Shown here one piece after another: positions 32,413 through 42,288 of a DNA stretch of 64,000 nt. The notes under the pieces were generated by a model. It was given only the letters and a program-made list of their open reading frames with translations, had not been told where the DNA came from and ran no database searches. A program made the position numbers and the translations under genes. The stretch is taken from assembly GCA_032718475.1 (NCBI GenBank), contig JAUCBJ010000675.1, positions 62,001 to 126,000 on the forward strand, read 5' to 3'. This DNA is from Nemertoderma westbladi (Eukaryota > Xenacoelomorpha > Nemertodermatida > Nemertodermatidae). Position 1 is the stretch's first letter. Each line of letters starts with the position of its first letter.

Positions 32413-34309
32413 GTGATGGACAGAAAGTCAGACAGGCAGTACTCTGCTAATCTACAGGAGCTAATAAACCAACAGGTTGATGCCATTAATGATGCTGACG
32501 ACAGCAGGCAATCATCCCAGGCATGGAAATCGATCAATCTGCTTACTGGGCGGAAAAGCCAACCAACCACCAAGGTTAAGGCTGAATCACCAGCCGATCG
32601 CCTCAATGGTTGGAAAGCCCACTTTGAAAAGCTCCTCAATAATGACAGGGTATTGCCTGATAACTTTATAGAAGTAAAAGTGTCTGAGTCTGTACTCCCA
32701 GATATTCCCATTGGCGATATCTCCTTTGCAGAAGTGAAGGCTGCTGCAAAGAGCATTAAGACCAATCGTGCCAGTGGAGTAGATGGTGTTCCCCCTGAGG
32801 TCTTTAAAATACCTGAGTGTTTAAAGCTCATCTATCCCATCATAGTAGACATGTACCGAACAACAAGAGTCCCACAAGAAATGAAAACAAATAAGTTGGT
32901 GCCAGTTCCCAAGAAGGGCAACCTAACACTCTATGGTTCTTTTCGGGGAATCTCATTGATCTCGATTGCTGCAAAGCTATACAATAGGATTCTATTAAAT
33001 CACATCAGGGATCCCATTGAGAGACTGCTCCGTGGAAATCAGAATGGGTTCCGTAAAGGTCGTGGGACCATGGAGCCCATTTTGGCACTTAGAAGGATAA
33101 TTGAAGAGTTAGCAAAAAAGAAAGACAGGCATCTGGCTGTTATCTTTGTTGACTTCTTCAAGGCCTTTGATTCAGTCTCTCGCTCACGTATGTTCAGCAT
33201 ACTTTCATTATATGGGATTCCTGATGAAATTATTGCAGCAATCAGATCAGTATACGATGGTTCGACAACATTTGTGTCTACTGTTGATGGTGACACAGAA
33301 CCATTTGAAGTGTTATGGGGCGTCCTCCAAGGAGACACACTTGCACCATTCTTGTTCATTATTGTGGTTGACTATGTTCTACGCATGTCCTTAGATCATT
33401 ATAATGATGATGGGGTGATGATAACTCCACCTACTGGCTCCAGAAGTCGAGGAAATCCTGCCAAGTACCTAACTGATCTAGACTTTGCTGATGACTTAGG
33501 AGTACTCTCAGAATCATTAGAGGGAGCCCAACGGCTCCTCAGCTCATTAGAACATGCTGCTTCTAGTGTTGGTCTTTTTATTAACTCCAGAAAGACCAAA
33601 ATTCTGACAGTTAACTTTGAAAGTCCTCAGCAAGTCTCTGATCGGATGAGCATAAGCTCAAAGGATGGTATGCTTGAGCATGTGGACGACTTCTGTTACC
33701 TGGGATCATGGATCCGGAAGTCAGGTGAGGACCTTCGAATACGTAAGGGAAAGGCATGGGCAGCCTTGAATAGGCTTTCCAGGATTTGGAAGTCACCGAG
33801 AATTAATCGGAAACTTAAGGTCCGATTATTTAGAGCAGCAGTAGTTCCAGTACTCCTCTACGGGAGTCCATGCTGGGCTCTAACTGCTGAGGACACCAAA
33901 TCTCTGGATGGCACATTCACAAGAATGCTACGCCGCGTTCATTGTGTCAAGTACAATGCACACATCTCCAACCAGACACTATATAACATTGGAGGTGTCT
34001 CATTGGTTCCCCCAAGCTTGACACTAGAACAAAATCGCCTCCGCTTTGCAGGACATTGCTTTCGCCGTGAGGACCAGCCAATGCATAATCTTGTACTTTG
34101 GCAGCCTCATGGAGTGAATAAGCATGGTGGACAGCCCATGACTTTCTTGAGACGCATCTTAAAGGACACTGGCCTTAAAGATGCGGATGATCTAGCAAAT
34201 GTCATGGGTGATAGGGAGTTGTGGCGCTGCAATTTTGTTGACAAGCCGGCACAGCATTCTTAAAAATGCAGCTGCAATGCAGCATGCCGATCCTAGTAGT
34301 AGTAGTAGT
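32413..34309 (+). mobile_element. RTE-like LINE, 5'-truncated, inserted in BEL/Pao
   Basis: This is the longest copy of the main RTE family. It lacks the endonuclease and starts just upstream of the RT. The 3' end is AAAATGCAGCTGCAATGCAG... followed by a (TAG)n tail. Flanks GATAAAG (32406-32412) and GAGAAAG (34310-34316) suggest a 7-bp target duplication with one mismatch. It is nearly identical to copies at 57582-58501 and 60961-62349, so the family was recently active. Confidence 0.88.
32416..34263 (+). CDS. RTE-like LINE ORF2, RT and C-terminal domain
   Basis: An open frame of about 615 codons without lesions. Domains: an N-terminal helical linker; RT fingers from about residue 120 (NRASGVDGVPPEV, GSFRGISLISIAAKLYNRIL); palm FVDFFKAFDSVSR with the first Asp; LQGDTLAPFLF; active site DLDFADDLG (around residue 360); thumb VDDFCYLGSWI; and the C-terminal LRFAGHCFRRED with the TFLRRILKDTG tail. 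It would copy LINE RNA by target-primed reverse transcription in the nucleus. The start shown is arbitrary because the 5' end is truncated. Confidence 0.88.
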   Translation: MDRKSDRQYSANLQELINQQVDAINDADDSRQSSQAWKSINLLTGRKSQPTTKVKAESPADRLNGWKAHFEKLLNNDRVLPDNFIEVKVSESVLPDIPIGDISFAEVKAAAKSIKTNRASGVDGVPPEVFKIPECLKLIYPIIVDMYRTTRVPQEMKTNKLVPVPKKGNLTLYGSFRGISLISIAAKLYNRILLNHIRDPIERLLRGNQNGFRKGRGTMEPILALRRIIEELAKKKDRHLAVIFVDFFKAFDSVSRSRMFSILSLYGIPDEIIAAIRSVYDGSTTFVSTVDGDTEPFEVLWGVLQGDTLAPFLFIIVVDYVLRMSLDHYNDDGVMITPPTGSRSRGNPAKYLTDLDFADDLGVLSESLEGAQRLLSSLEHAASSVGLFINSRKTKILTVNFESPQQVSDRMSISSKDGMLEHVDDFCYLGSWIRKSGEDLRIRKGKAWAALNRLSRIWKSPRINRKLKVRLFRAAVVPVLLYGSPCWALTAEDTKSLDGTFTRMLRRVHCVKYNAHISNQTLYNIGGVSLVPPSLTLEQNRLRFAGHCFRREDQPMHNLVLWQPHGVNKHGGQPMTFLRRILKDTGLKDADDLANVMGDRELWRCNFVDKPAQHS

Positions 34310-34965
34310 GAGAAAGCCAAAATTTCATATTTAGGTATGAATTGGTGCAGTTTACAAGATACTTTGAGTTATAATAAGCGCGATATAATCTCACCATCCC
34401 CTAATTTAGTAACTAAACGAGTTGTAGCTAGTTTATCATCGAAAGTTTTCGACCCGTTTGACCTTTTATTACCTGTTACAATTCGTGCCCGAATGTTTGT
34501 TCAACGTTTATGGAAACTTAAAATCGACTGGGATTCCGTTATCCCGGAAGAACTGATTTCTGATTGGTTGAAAATTGTATCAAATTTAAACTCAGTAACT
34601 GATTTTACATTCCTACGTCAGTTACCATTAACTAACGGTACGAATTTTCATTGTTTTTCCGATGCTTCAAAGAAAGCTTATGGTGCAGTAGTGTATATGA
34701 TTAATGAGAACGGTTCTCATTTGGTATCTGCTAGAGCTAGAGTAGCTCCAGTAAAGACTCCTTCATTGCCACAGATGGAGTTAACGGCCCTAAACGTAGG
34801 AGCTAGACTTTTAAGTTACATTGTAAACCAATATTCAATAGAGTTCAATATAGGCCATTTATACTTGTGGTCAGATAGTGAGTTGACACTGTATTGGATA
34901 CACACAGACCATACTGACAAACCTTGCCTACTGGAGTAGATGGTGTCGTCGTTATGATTGGTTGA

Positions 34966-35107
34966 ATATGACGTATAGATGTTTCCTTTTAGTGGAAATA
35001 AGCCGATTATATATATATACATACTTTACGTTTAATATATGACGTATAGATGTTTCCTTTTAGCGGAAATAAGCCGATTATATATATATATATATACTTT
35101 ACGTTAC
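34966..35107 (+). repeat. 71-bp tandem duplication
   Basis: Two units begin at 34966 and 35037 (ATATGACGTATAGATGTTTC...GGAAATAAGCCGAT, then a TA run and TACTTTACGTT). They differ at one base and in the length of the TA run. It lies directly downstream of the BEL/Pao remnant and contains the palindrome-like TGACGTA. Confidence 0.85.
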
Positions 35108-35867
35108 GTGCTATGTATGACTTTTATTCTTGTAGTACTGTAGTACCGGTAGTTGAATCTGTTGATTGTTTTTATGTCGTATCTGTATGTCGATTATATT
35201 ATTACTGCATTAAAAGAAGTAGTGTCAATCATAACCGGGATTCTTTCTTATTATATCTCTATATAATAATGTCCAATGTAAACAATTGGGACATAAGTTA
35301 CGGTACGTATTACAATGTTTTATTTGAACTAGTGAACTAGTGCAATATACTGCACTGCAGTCAACGCAACAGTTATGAACTACGGGACACCCCCCCCCCC
35401 CCCCCATATGTGACAATTTAAAATAAAAGAAAAAAATTGCAAATCATAAATGTAAACTCTCTAAACTGCAAATCACGTCGTATATTGAAAGCACCCGACC
35501 CACCCACCTCAGACCCTCTGCAAACGTAACATTTCTTCCCAAACCCTCCCCTCCCAATAGTAATATGTGAACAGACTCTTGGAGTTGCAATTAAAGGACT
35601 GTAATCAGTTAACATAAACATACAGTATTAACCTTACAGTACTAACATTATGTTACTTTACTTCAGTTTCCGTTCTTAGTTACTGCATTACTAAAATTAC
35701 ATGTACGCATTGTACATGTACGTAAATAGTTATTAGATAGATACATTTCGCAATGAAATGTTTTATTCCAAATTTGAACTAGTGAAATATACTGCAGGCA
35801 TACATTACAATTTTAAATATAAATTTTTTAAATGAAACCTATCATGACGTCACACTTGTTTTAAACA
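35108..35867. other. No gene; 16-base C tract
   Basis: AT-rich. The C tract at 35390-35405 is the only conspicuous feature. Confidence 0.5.
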
Positions 35868-36184
35868 AATGATCAACATTTTTGACAAACATACGATTAG
35901 GACTGTTTTACTATAATCTAATACGTAACTCAAATACTCTCACTGTATGTATATCTATAATATCACAGTAATTACAATAGAACAACATACCTTACCGTAT
36001 CATTTTATTTCTTCTTATAATAATGCCCAATGCCATAACTAGGCTTAGTAGGCTTCCCTGTAAATATATAAATAAATGATTAATATTGACTTGTGGCGAG
36101 GTGTCAGATAATTTGCGGTGAAATGGCATTCACAGTGAGACACCTCGCCGCACATTATATGCGGCGAGAAAAGCACCCATAAAA
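35868..36184 (-). repeat. Hairpin-bearing dispersed repeat, copy 2
   Basis: Inverse-orientation copy of 28823-29176. The palindrome CTCGCCGCA-CATTATA-TGCGGCGAG lies at about 36144-36168. The edge at 36184 sits immediately after the stop of the interrupted LINE ORF1. Confidence 0.8.
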
Positions 36185-36187
36185 TAC

Positions 36188-36728
36188 CTATTGCGATTTG
36201 GTCTTTGTTGCAGCGATGGGCTGAGTAACCTTGCTCTGAGAGACTCCCTTGAGTTTTTGGGTTTTATCCTTCTTCCCATCAGAGGGGTTGGAACCGGTAC
36301 ATTGGCCTATCATGGTGACGATGGAATTGGTGCTGAGATCCTTCTTCTGGATGGTAATGGAAGGGCGAGGATTGGATGCAGTAGCAGGGTTCCAGGCTTC
36401 TATATCCTTGATAGAGAACACTTCTAGGCTCTTCCCGTTGGAAAGAGCAACGCGAATTCTACCATCAAGTGACCACACCGACCGCATCCCACCTTTTTCC
36501 CTGACTAAATTCAGCAGTTGGGAACATCGCTTCGTTAGGCTGTCGAAAACCGAGATTGCGGTTCCCTTGAGTTTGTTTCTTTCGGTTTATTATTGTTTTA
36601 TATTTCGCGTGATAGTTAGTGAATTTTACGATAGATACCGGCATTGTATTCTCTGTAGGTGATTTTGTTGGTAAGTTAGGACAGTTATCAATGTCAGCTA
36701 GTGTGAGGTTAGTTCCGAGTTTGGTGTT
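36188..36728 (-). pseudogene. LINE ORF1, C-terminal half (split by Gypsy-2)
   Basis: Continuation of the ORF1 at 41565-41992. Reading away from the Gypsy-2 junction the frame gives LGTNLTLADIDNC, PVSIVKFTNYHAKYKTI (an RRM-like/transposase-22-type RNA-binding region), then after a 1-nt shift near 36580 GTAISVFDSLTKR, VWSLDGRIRVALSNGK and a Lys-rich tail ending at 36188. Such ORF1 proteins coat LINE RNA. The corresponding ORF2 was not found downstream. Confidence 0.65.
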
Positions 36729-36874
36729 TGTATGGATATGGATATATCATACAAAATACAATAGTGTGCTAAAGTATGTAATGTAGCCCTAGCTACCAGC
36801 TACTGCAGTACAGGCCTAGGCCTATCCTTGTCTGAGTGTGTTGAGTATGGGGCGAGCCACGCGGTATCACCACA
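36729..36874 (-). repeat. Gypsy-2 3' LTR
   Basis: Begins TGTGGTGATACC and ends CCATACA in element orientation, with GTGTT flanking on the left. It contains AGGCCTAGGCCTA. Confidence 0.92.
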
Positions 36875-37132
36875 CCCCCTTTCTAGCATTGACACCGTAG
36901 TGCTGGCAATGCTATCAGTCTATAGTCTGCGGGGTGGGCGTCTCACCCGCCGTGGGTAGCTGCGCCGCGGGGGCTCCACCTGAGTTTCGAGCTCTGGGCT
37001 CCACGTGATGGTGCGTGGTGGCCGCGGTGGTGGTGGCGCTGGTTCTGGAGCCAGCTGCGGTTCCAGGTGTGGCGCCGAGGTGTCTGGCAATAGAAGGCGC
37101 CGGTTGCGGACCAGGGTGCGTCCCGAGGGTGT

Positions 37133-38170
37133 TCAAACCCTGTATTTGCGGTTGGGCGCAACTTCCACTACCACATCCGTGCGGTCCCAGCACTTGGTGG
37201 TGGGGTGTTGTATGCGGACAGGTGTTCCCAGGGGAAGGGGTGTCAGGGCCTTGGTGCCCAGGTTGTAGCGCCTGACTTGCGCCGCCTGTAGTGAAGGGAG
37301 GATTTTGTCCAGGTGCGCCCGCATTGCCTGGTGGGTTGCCGCGAATGCCGAGTGGTGAGTGGGAACCCGCGTCCGCGTTGGGTGGCCGAAGAGGATCTCG
37401 GCCGGTGACTTCCCGTGCTCCCGAGGGGAGTTGCGGAGTTCCAGGAGCCCCTCCTGGAACCGCGGATTCGTTGTGGAGCCGCCGGTCTTGCTAAGGAGGC
37501 CCTTGATGGCCTTGACGGCAGACTCTCCGAGGCCGTTTCCCTGGGGGTATTCTGGTGATGACGTCACCGGGATTACCCCCCAGTCATGGAGGAAGTCGAT
37601 GAAGGAGGCGGCGGTAAACTGAGTGCCGCCGTCGGACCGGAAGTGGGTGGGGACCCCGAACCGAACGAATAGTTCCCGCAGGTTGTCCGCCGTCTTTGCT
37701 GCTGTTGGGGAGGAGGTGAAGGGGTGCACCTCAGGCCACCCGGAGTAGCGGTCGACGAGCACCAGGAAGTCCTTCCCGTTGAGGGCGAAGAAGTCCCCTG
37801 AGACGGACTCAAAGGGGCGGGTTGCTGGGGCGTCGGCCGTGGCCATGGGTTCCTTGGCCTGGCTGGACCGGTGGTCCATACAGGCGCCGCACACAGTGAC
37901 GGTGGTCCTGATGTCATTGGTAATGCCCGGCCAGTAGACGCACTGGCGGGCGCGCCGGAGCGTTTTCTCCACACCCTGGTGCGGCGCGTGGAGTCGTCGT
38001 AGGATGTCGCGACGGGACTCCTTCGGGACGACGATTCGTTGCCCCAACAGGACGAGACTCTGGTCCGTGGTGAGGGAGTCTCTGATGGACCAATAGGGGG
38101 CCAGAGCGCCCTCGTTGGGTTTGTGGGCGGGAAACCCCGTCTCGATGGCCGACCGTAACGCAGTGTAGTT
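37133..38170 (-). CDS. pol: Gypsy-2 integrase
   Basis: Zinc domain (LHAPHQGVEKTL ... CGACMDH), then the DDE core with Asp in SGDFFALNGKDF, Asp in HFRSDGGTQF and Glu in NGLGESAVKAIKG. SPAEILFGHPTRT and a PVRIQHPTTKCWDRTDVVVEV SH3-like C-terminal region follow. TGA at 37133-37135 interrupts the family end; the same frame continues with a LVRNRRLLLP block to about 36920. It is displaced by one frame from RNase H. Confidence 0.86.
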   Translation of the reverse strand, partial: NYTALRSAIETGFPAHKPNEGALAPYWSIRDSLTTDQSLVLLGQRIVVPKESRRDILRRLHAPHQGVEKTLRRARQCVYWPGITNDIRTTVTVCGACMDHRSSQAKEPMATADAPATRPFESVSGDFFALNGKDFLVLVDRYSGWPEVHPFTSSPTAAKTADNLRELFVRFGVPTHFRSDGGTQFTAASFIDFLHDWGVIPVTSSPEYPQGNGLGESAVKAIKGLLSKTGGSTTNPRFQEGLLELRNSPREHGKSPAEILFGHPTRTRVPTHHSAFAATHQAMRAHLDKILPSLQAAQVRRYNLGTKALTPLPLGTPVRIQHPTTKCWDRTDVVVEVAPNRKYRV

Positions 38171-39009
38171 GGTGTCGCGTCGGCTGTCCGCGACAGCGCG
38201 AGTAGAACCGGGTCAGCGAGGCGGTCCGGCTCGTCGTCGAGTTGGGCCGCCGTGGACGCGGTGATGGAGTGGAGACAGTACGCCATCTCGCCATCGTCGA
38301 CTACGTCCCGCGGGGAGGGGTCGTCCACGGGGGACCGGGAGAGCGCGTCCAGAATGCGGTGCTCCTTTCCCTTGCGCCACACCGTCTTGAAGGAGTAGGG
38401 GAGGAGTCGCGTTTTGAGGCGCTGGAGGCGTGTATTGTCGGTTGCGTCGACGGTGTAGCGGTCAATAATAGTGACCAGGGGTTGGTGGTCGACCACTAGG
38501 GTGTACTGTGGGAGGCCGAGGAGGTATAGACGACATTTCTCGGTTGCCCACACTACCGCGAGTAGTTCCAACTCCACCATCGCGTACCGAGATTCCGTCT
38601 CGGTAGCGAACCACGATCCGCACTCCACGAGTCGCCAGTCGGCGCCGTGTCGCTGTAGAAGGGCATATCCGAGGCCGCGTAGTCGGGACGCGTCCGTCTG
38701 GAGCATCGTCTCCTTGGTTGCGTCGTAAGGTGCGAGGACTGCTGGGGACAGCAGGACGTCCTTGGTTGCCTGGAAGGCGCGCTTGTGGTCCTCGTTCCAA
38801 AGGAATGTATTCCTGGTGCTCAGGAGGGGCCGCAATGGGCCCAGGGTGGAGGCGATGTCCGCTGTGAATGGGGCCAGCTGTTCGACCAGGCCGATGAAGC
38901 TGCGGAGGTCGGTTAAGTTCGTGGGGCGGGGGAAATGGGACATGGCCCGGACCTTGTCGGGGTTGGCCTGGATCCCGGTAGCCCCCACGATGTAGCCGGC
39001 GAACTTCAC
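37573..39009 (-). pseudogene. pol: Gypsy-2 RT thumb and RNase H
   Basis: In frame with the preceding part beyond the TAG: KFAGYIVGATGIQ, SFIGLVEQLAPFTADI, then RNase H with LQTDASRLRGLGYALLQ, VELELLAVVWATEKC and VDHQPLVTI, ending DALSRSPVDD. About 38180 the frame slips into the integrase region; the Ser/Thr/Pro-rich remainder of the open frame after that point is not a real protein. Confidence 0.82.
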
Positions 39010-39027
39010 AGCGGATTGTGCGAACTA

Positions 39028-41263
39028 CACCTTGTTCGGGTGGAGAGTTATGTGGTGCTCCCTGCACCGCTGCAGGAAGGCGCGGACGCTGGCCACATGT
39101 CCGTCGAGGGAGGCGTTGTGGAGGAGGCAGTCGTCGACGACTTTAGCGAGTTGTGGAAGTCCGAGGAGTGCTTCGTCGCCTCGGCGGTTGAACTCGTCCC
39201 CACTGGAGACGAGTCCCATTACGCTCCTGGTATGTTTATACCGCCCCCACGGAGTTATGAAAGTAGTGAGGAGCTGCGATTCTGGTTCGAGAGGAACCTG
39301 CCAGTACCCCGAGGCTGCGTCGAACACAGAGAAGAACTTGGACGACGTGTCGATGTCGGAGACGACCGTTCTCGGGTTCGGGGACGGGTAGTATGGGCGT
39401 CGCACCTGCGAGTTGAGGTGTCGCAGGTCGACGCACAGACGCAACTTCCCATTGGGCTTCAGAGCCACCGTCATCGGGTGAACCCAATCCGTAGGTTCGG
39501 TGACCCGCTCGATGACGTGGCATCGCTCGAGTTTGTCGAGGAGTTTCTTAACGTCATCCCGGATGGCGTGGGGGATGGGCCAGGCACCGTTTGCGTGGAA
39601 GGGAGTGGCCCCTTCTTTGAGTTCGATACGCATCGGCGGCCCGCTCATCGTGTCGAGGGGTAGCGAGGCGTCGTCGAAGACGTCGCTAAACTCGGCGAGA
39701 AGATCCTCCCGAATCCGCGGAACATCGTCGACGCGGAGATCCGGCGTAGCGTCGCTGATGGAGGCTACCGGGGCGCCGCCCGGGGAACAGCATCTCGCCG
39801 GGAAGTTGGGCGGGAGGATCCCGAGGTTGGTTATCGTCGCCCGAGAGAGGATGAGACCATCGATGTCGGGACAGATATAGATCTCCGTTGTGGCGGAGGC
39901 GCCGTCGTAGTTTACCCGCACCGGGAGTCGACCAACTGTCTCGAGTGGGAGTTTATTCGCTGCGGTGAAGTCGTCAGTTGATCGGTGCGGGAGGAGGTCC
40001 TTATCTTCGCCTCCGAGTCGGTGGAAGTCGGTCAGACCCATCATGTTTCCAGCGGCGCCGCTGTCTGGGAGCGCATGCCGGATAGTCCCGAGTTCCTTGT
40101 CCCGGCGGGTGTCGTGGAGTCCCACTGTGATGTAGCGGAGGCTGCAGGTAGCGGGAGTTGCCGTGACGGATCGGATCCCGAGTCGCGGGATGATCGAGGA
40201 GACCCTGTTGGGTTTGGGGCCGGGTTTCTGGGTCGCCTTGGTACCCTGTCGGCAAACCGCCTTAAAGTGGCCCTGTTTACCACAGCCGCGGCACGTGACG
40301 TCCTTAGCGGGGCAGTTGGGGCGTCCTGCGGCGTGTTGGCGGCCGCAGTTGTCGCATCCCTTGGCGGTATCGGGACGGCGGTTGGACCCGCTTCGCGCTC
40401 GGCCCTGGTCGTTGTTGCGCGGCCGGTTGTACGCGGATGGGTGTCCGCGCTTGTAGGCTGACACCTGAGTGATAGGCTGCCCACCCCCCAGGATCGAGTC
40501 GTTTCGCCCACTCGCCTCTACACTCTGGCAGATCCTGACGCAGTCCTCGAGAGTCGGCTGGGGGAGAACCTTCAGGAGTTCGGTCCGGGTCTCCGAGCAC
40601 CGGATACCGACGAGGACCTGCGTTACTATCTGTTCGTTGCGGCAGTGGCCGCACAGTTCCGCGTTGTCGGCGAGTTCCTCCAGGGCCACACGGAAGGAGT
40701 CGAAGGACTCGCTGGCGCCCTGTCGCCGATCGTGGAACTTAATCCGGTCGATCGCGACGCTCCGCTTCGCGCGGAGGTGGCCCTGAAGTTGGTCGAGGAT
40801 CAACTCCGGCGTGGTCGCATCGTCGTCGATGTCGAGGTGCAGCGTGACCCGGATCGTCTCTTGGAGGCCGCTTCCGAGGGCAGAGACGAGGGCGTACACC
40901 TGCTCTACGTTGGGGAACGTCGCCATCTGTTGGCGGTGGGCGTGGACCCGCCAGGCTTGGCGCCACCTGCGGAAGGTCGCGTAGTCCACCTCGTTGTCGA
41001 TGCGCTCAAGGCTGGCGATGTCGATGACCCGACGTCTGGGAGCCGGGGCCGGGTGAATGGGGAGGACGTCCGCGTTGGGGACCGCCGGTGCCGGACCGGG
41101 ATCCGCACGTCCCGCAGCCGCTGCGGGGCTGCGCTAAGCGGGTGTCGGAAGCCGCTTGTTGCTGCGCGAGGACCCGGGCCAAATGAGCGTCAGAGTCAGC
41201 CTGTTGTTGGGCCAGAAGTTGGACCAGATCCGCGAAAGGTGGCCGGGTAGGAGAGGCCGCCAT
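39028..41263 (-). pseudogene. gag-pol: Gypsy-2 gag, protease and first half of RT
   Basis: ATG at 41263 (MAASPTRPPFADLVQLLAQQ) with a Gln-rich helical start; a frameshift near 41120 leads to the capsid frame (YATFRRWRQAWRVHA, FDSFRVALEELADNAELC), which stays open to 39028. Two zinc knuckles (CDNCGRQHAAGRPNC, CRGCGKQGHFKAVC), the aspartic protease HALPDSGAAGNMMG, RT fingers LRLCVDLRHLNSQV, palm VFDAASGYWQVPLE and active site VVDDCLLHN (both Asp present) follow. The frame is cut by TAG at 39025-39027, where the family continues into the thumb. Gag and pol appear to be a single fused frame. Confidence 0.85.
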
Positions 41264-41418
41264 CGCCGCGATCGTGTCTCCGCTATCTCCGCAGGATGAC
41301 TCGGAGTCGGAACCTGTAGGTAGCGGGGTAGACTTCTTGCCCTTTGACTTTGATATTCTTGCAGTGGGTTAGCCTAAGTGATGGCTACTGAAAGATCAGC
41401 ACCAACACACATGCGCCA

Positions 41419-41564
41419 TGTATGGATATGGATATATCATACAAAATACAATAGTGTGCTAAAGTATGTAATCTAGCCCTAGCTACCAGCTACTGCAGTA
41501 CAGGCCTAGGCCTATCCTTGTCTGAGTGTGTTGAGTATGGGGCGAGCCACGCGGTATCACCACA
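41419..41564 (-). repeat. Gypsy-2 5' LTR
   Basis: 146 bp, nearly identical to the 3' copy; GTGTT follows at 41565-41569. Confidence 0.92.
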
Positions 41565-41992
41565 GTGTTCAACAGATCGACGATGTACAAAGCGGGTGCG
41601 TCAATGCCCTTACCACCGCTCGGCAAACGAACACCACTGAGCATGACACAGTTTTTCCGCGAATACTGTTCGAGGTCGTCGACGGCAACATCAGTCTTAG
41701 CCAGTCGATCACTGAGCTTTGCTAGGTTGTCCAGTGATTTGCCGAAAGCCGAGTGGACTTGTTGGATTTCGAGTTCCAGCGCTAAATATATGTCTTGCAT
41801 TATTTTTTCCTTAGTAGGGGGATCGATTTCAGAGTCAGCACTTTGTAGGCGATCGCGGATCTGACTATTTATAGAAGAACCTAGATTTTCCAGGACATTT
41901 AGGATTTTCTCCTTTTCTAATTCCACTTCGTCCCGAACGGTATCGACTGAGTTTGCAAGAACCTTGTAAGTATTGTCGCCAAGAGATGCCAT
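41565..41992 (-). pseudogene. LINE ORF1, N-terminal coiled-coil half
   Basis: Starts at ATG 41992 (MASLGDNTYKVLANSVDTV), whose first base is shared with the TA target duplication of the pogo-like element. Heptad-like helices (EKEKILNVLENLGSSINSQI, LDNLAKLSDRLAKTDVAVD) are followed by DDLEQYSRKNCVMLSGV, a signature of LINE ORF1 proteins, and the coding sequence runs into the Gypsy-2 target site at DLLNT. Gypsy-2 supplies the apparent continuation on the present chromosome. Confidence 0.7.
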
Positions 41993-41993
41993 A

Positions 41994-42014
41994 CCGTGAA
42001 CGGGGGTGATTTCG
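41994..42014 (+). repeat. pogo-like left terminal inverted repeat
   Basis: 21 bp, exact reverse complement of 50480-50500; TA precedes it. Confidence 0.92.
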
Positions 42015-42288
42015 ACAGAGGGGGTGAATTCAATAGTATGGAGGTGAATTCGATTTGTTCATTGCGTGTAGCAGAATAAGGCAGATCAGACTGTAGTAAT
42101 GTAAGAATGTAGTAAACTATATGGTAGGCATATGTAAGTATTGAAGTAGGCCTATATTACATTACCGGTACCTGTAGATAATTATCCCGTAGCCTACAAA
42201 ATTAATCAAACTGTAGCAGCGCTGAGTCAATTAGGTTAGATTATTATTAATCTGCCGTTAGTACGGCTATTATCAGTTACTAGCAGTG

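Larger units (their letters stand above)
32086..34937 (+). pseudogene. pol: BEL/Pao element remnant (RT and RNase H), split by a LINE
   Basis: The left part (32086-32412) encodes TRFLWLDNPNDSN, VVLFGSTCSQFLLNATV, the active-site block NNIYVDNLQ (second Asp changed to Asn) and GGFPL, typical of BEL/Pao RT. The right part (34310-34937) continues KAKISYLGMNW, then FDPFDLLLPVTIRARMFVQ, SDASKKAYGAVVY (RNase H) and PQMELTALNVGARL, up to LWSDSELTLYWI. The two halves belong to one gene interrupted by the RTE insertion at 32413-34309. Protease and LTRs are not visible; the integrase fragment at 15340-15660 is a different copy. Confidence 0.82.
36729..41564 (-). mobile_element. Gypsy-2: complete Ty3/Gypsy element with 146-bp LTRs
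   Basis: A 4836-bp element on the minus strand inserted in a LINE ORF1. LTRs at 36729-36874 and 41419-41564 are 146 bp and differ at one clear position (ATGTAGCC/ATCTAGCC). The target duplication is GTGTT (36724-36728 and 41565-41569). A TGG primer-binding site (TGGCGCATGTGTGTTGG) follows the 5' LTR, and a polypurine tract AGAAAGGGGG abuts the 3' LTR. As in Gypsy-1 the interior is far more GC-rich than the LTRs and surroundings. Coding lesions: a frameshift in gag, a TAG in RT, a frameshift before integrase and a TGA near the integrase end. Confidence 0.94.

Noticed and set aside
38932-41250. Plus-strand ORFs of 200-240 codons over Gypsy-2
   Set aside because: Antisense shadows of the pol gene, without family motifs.
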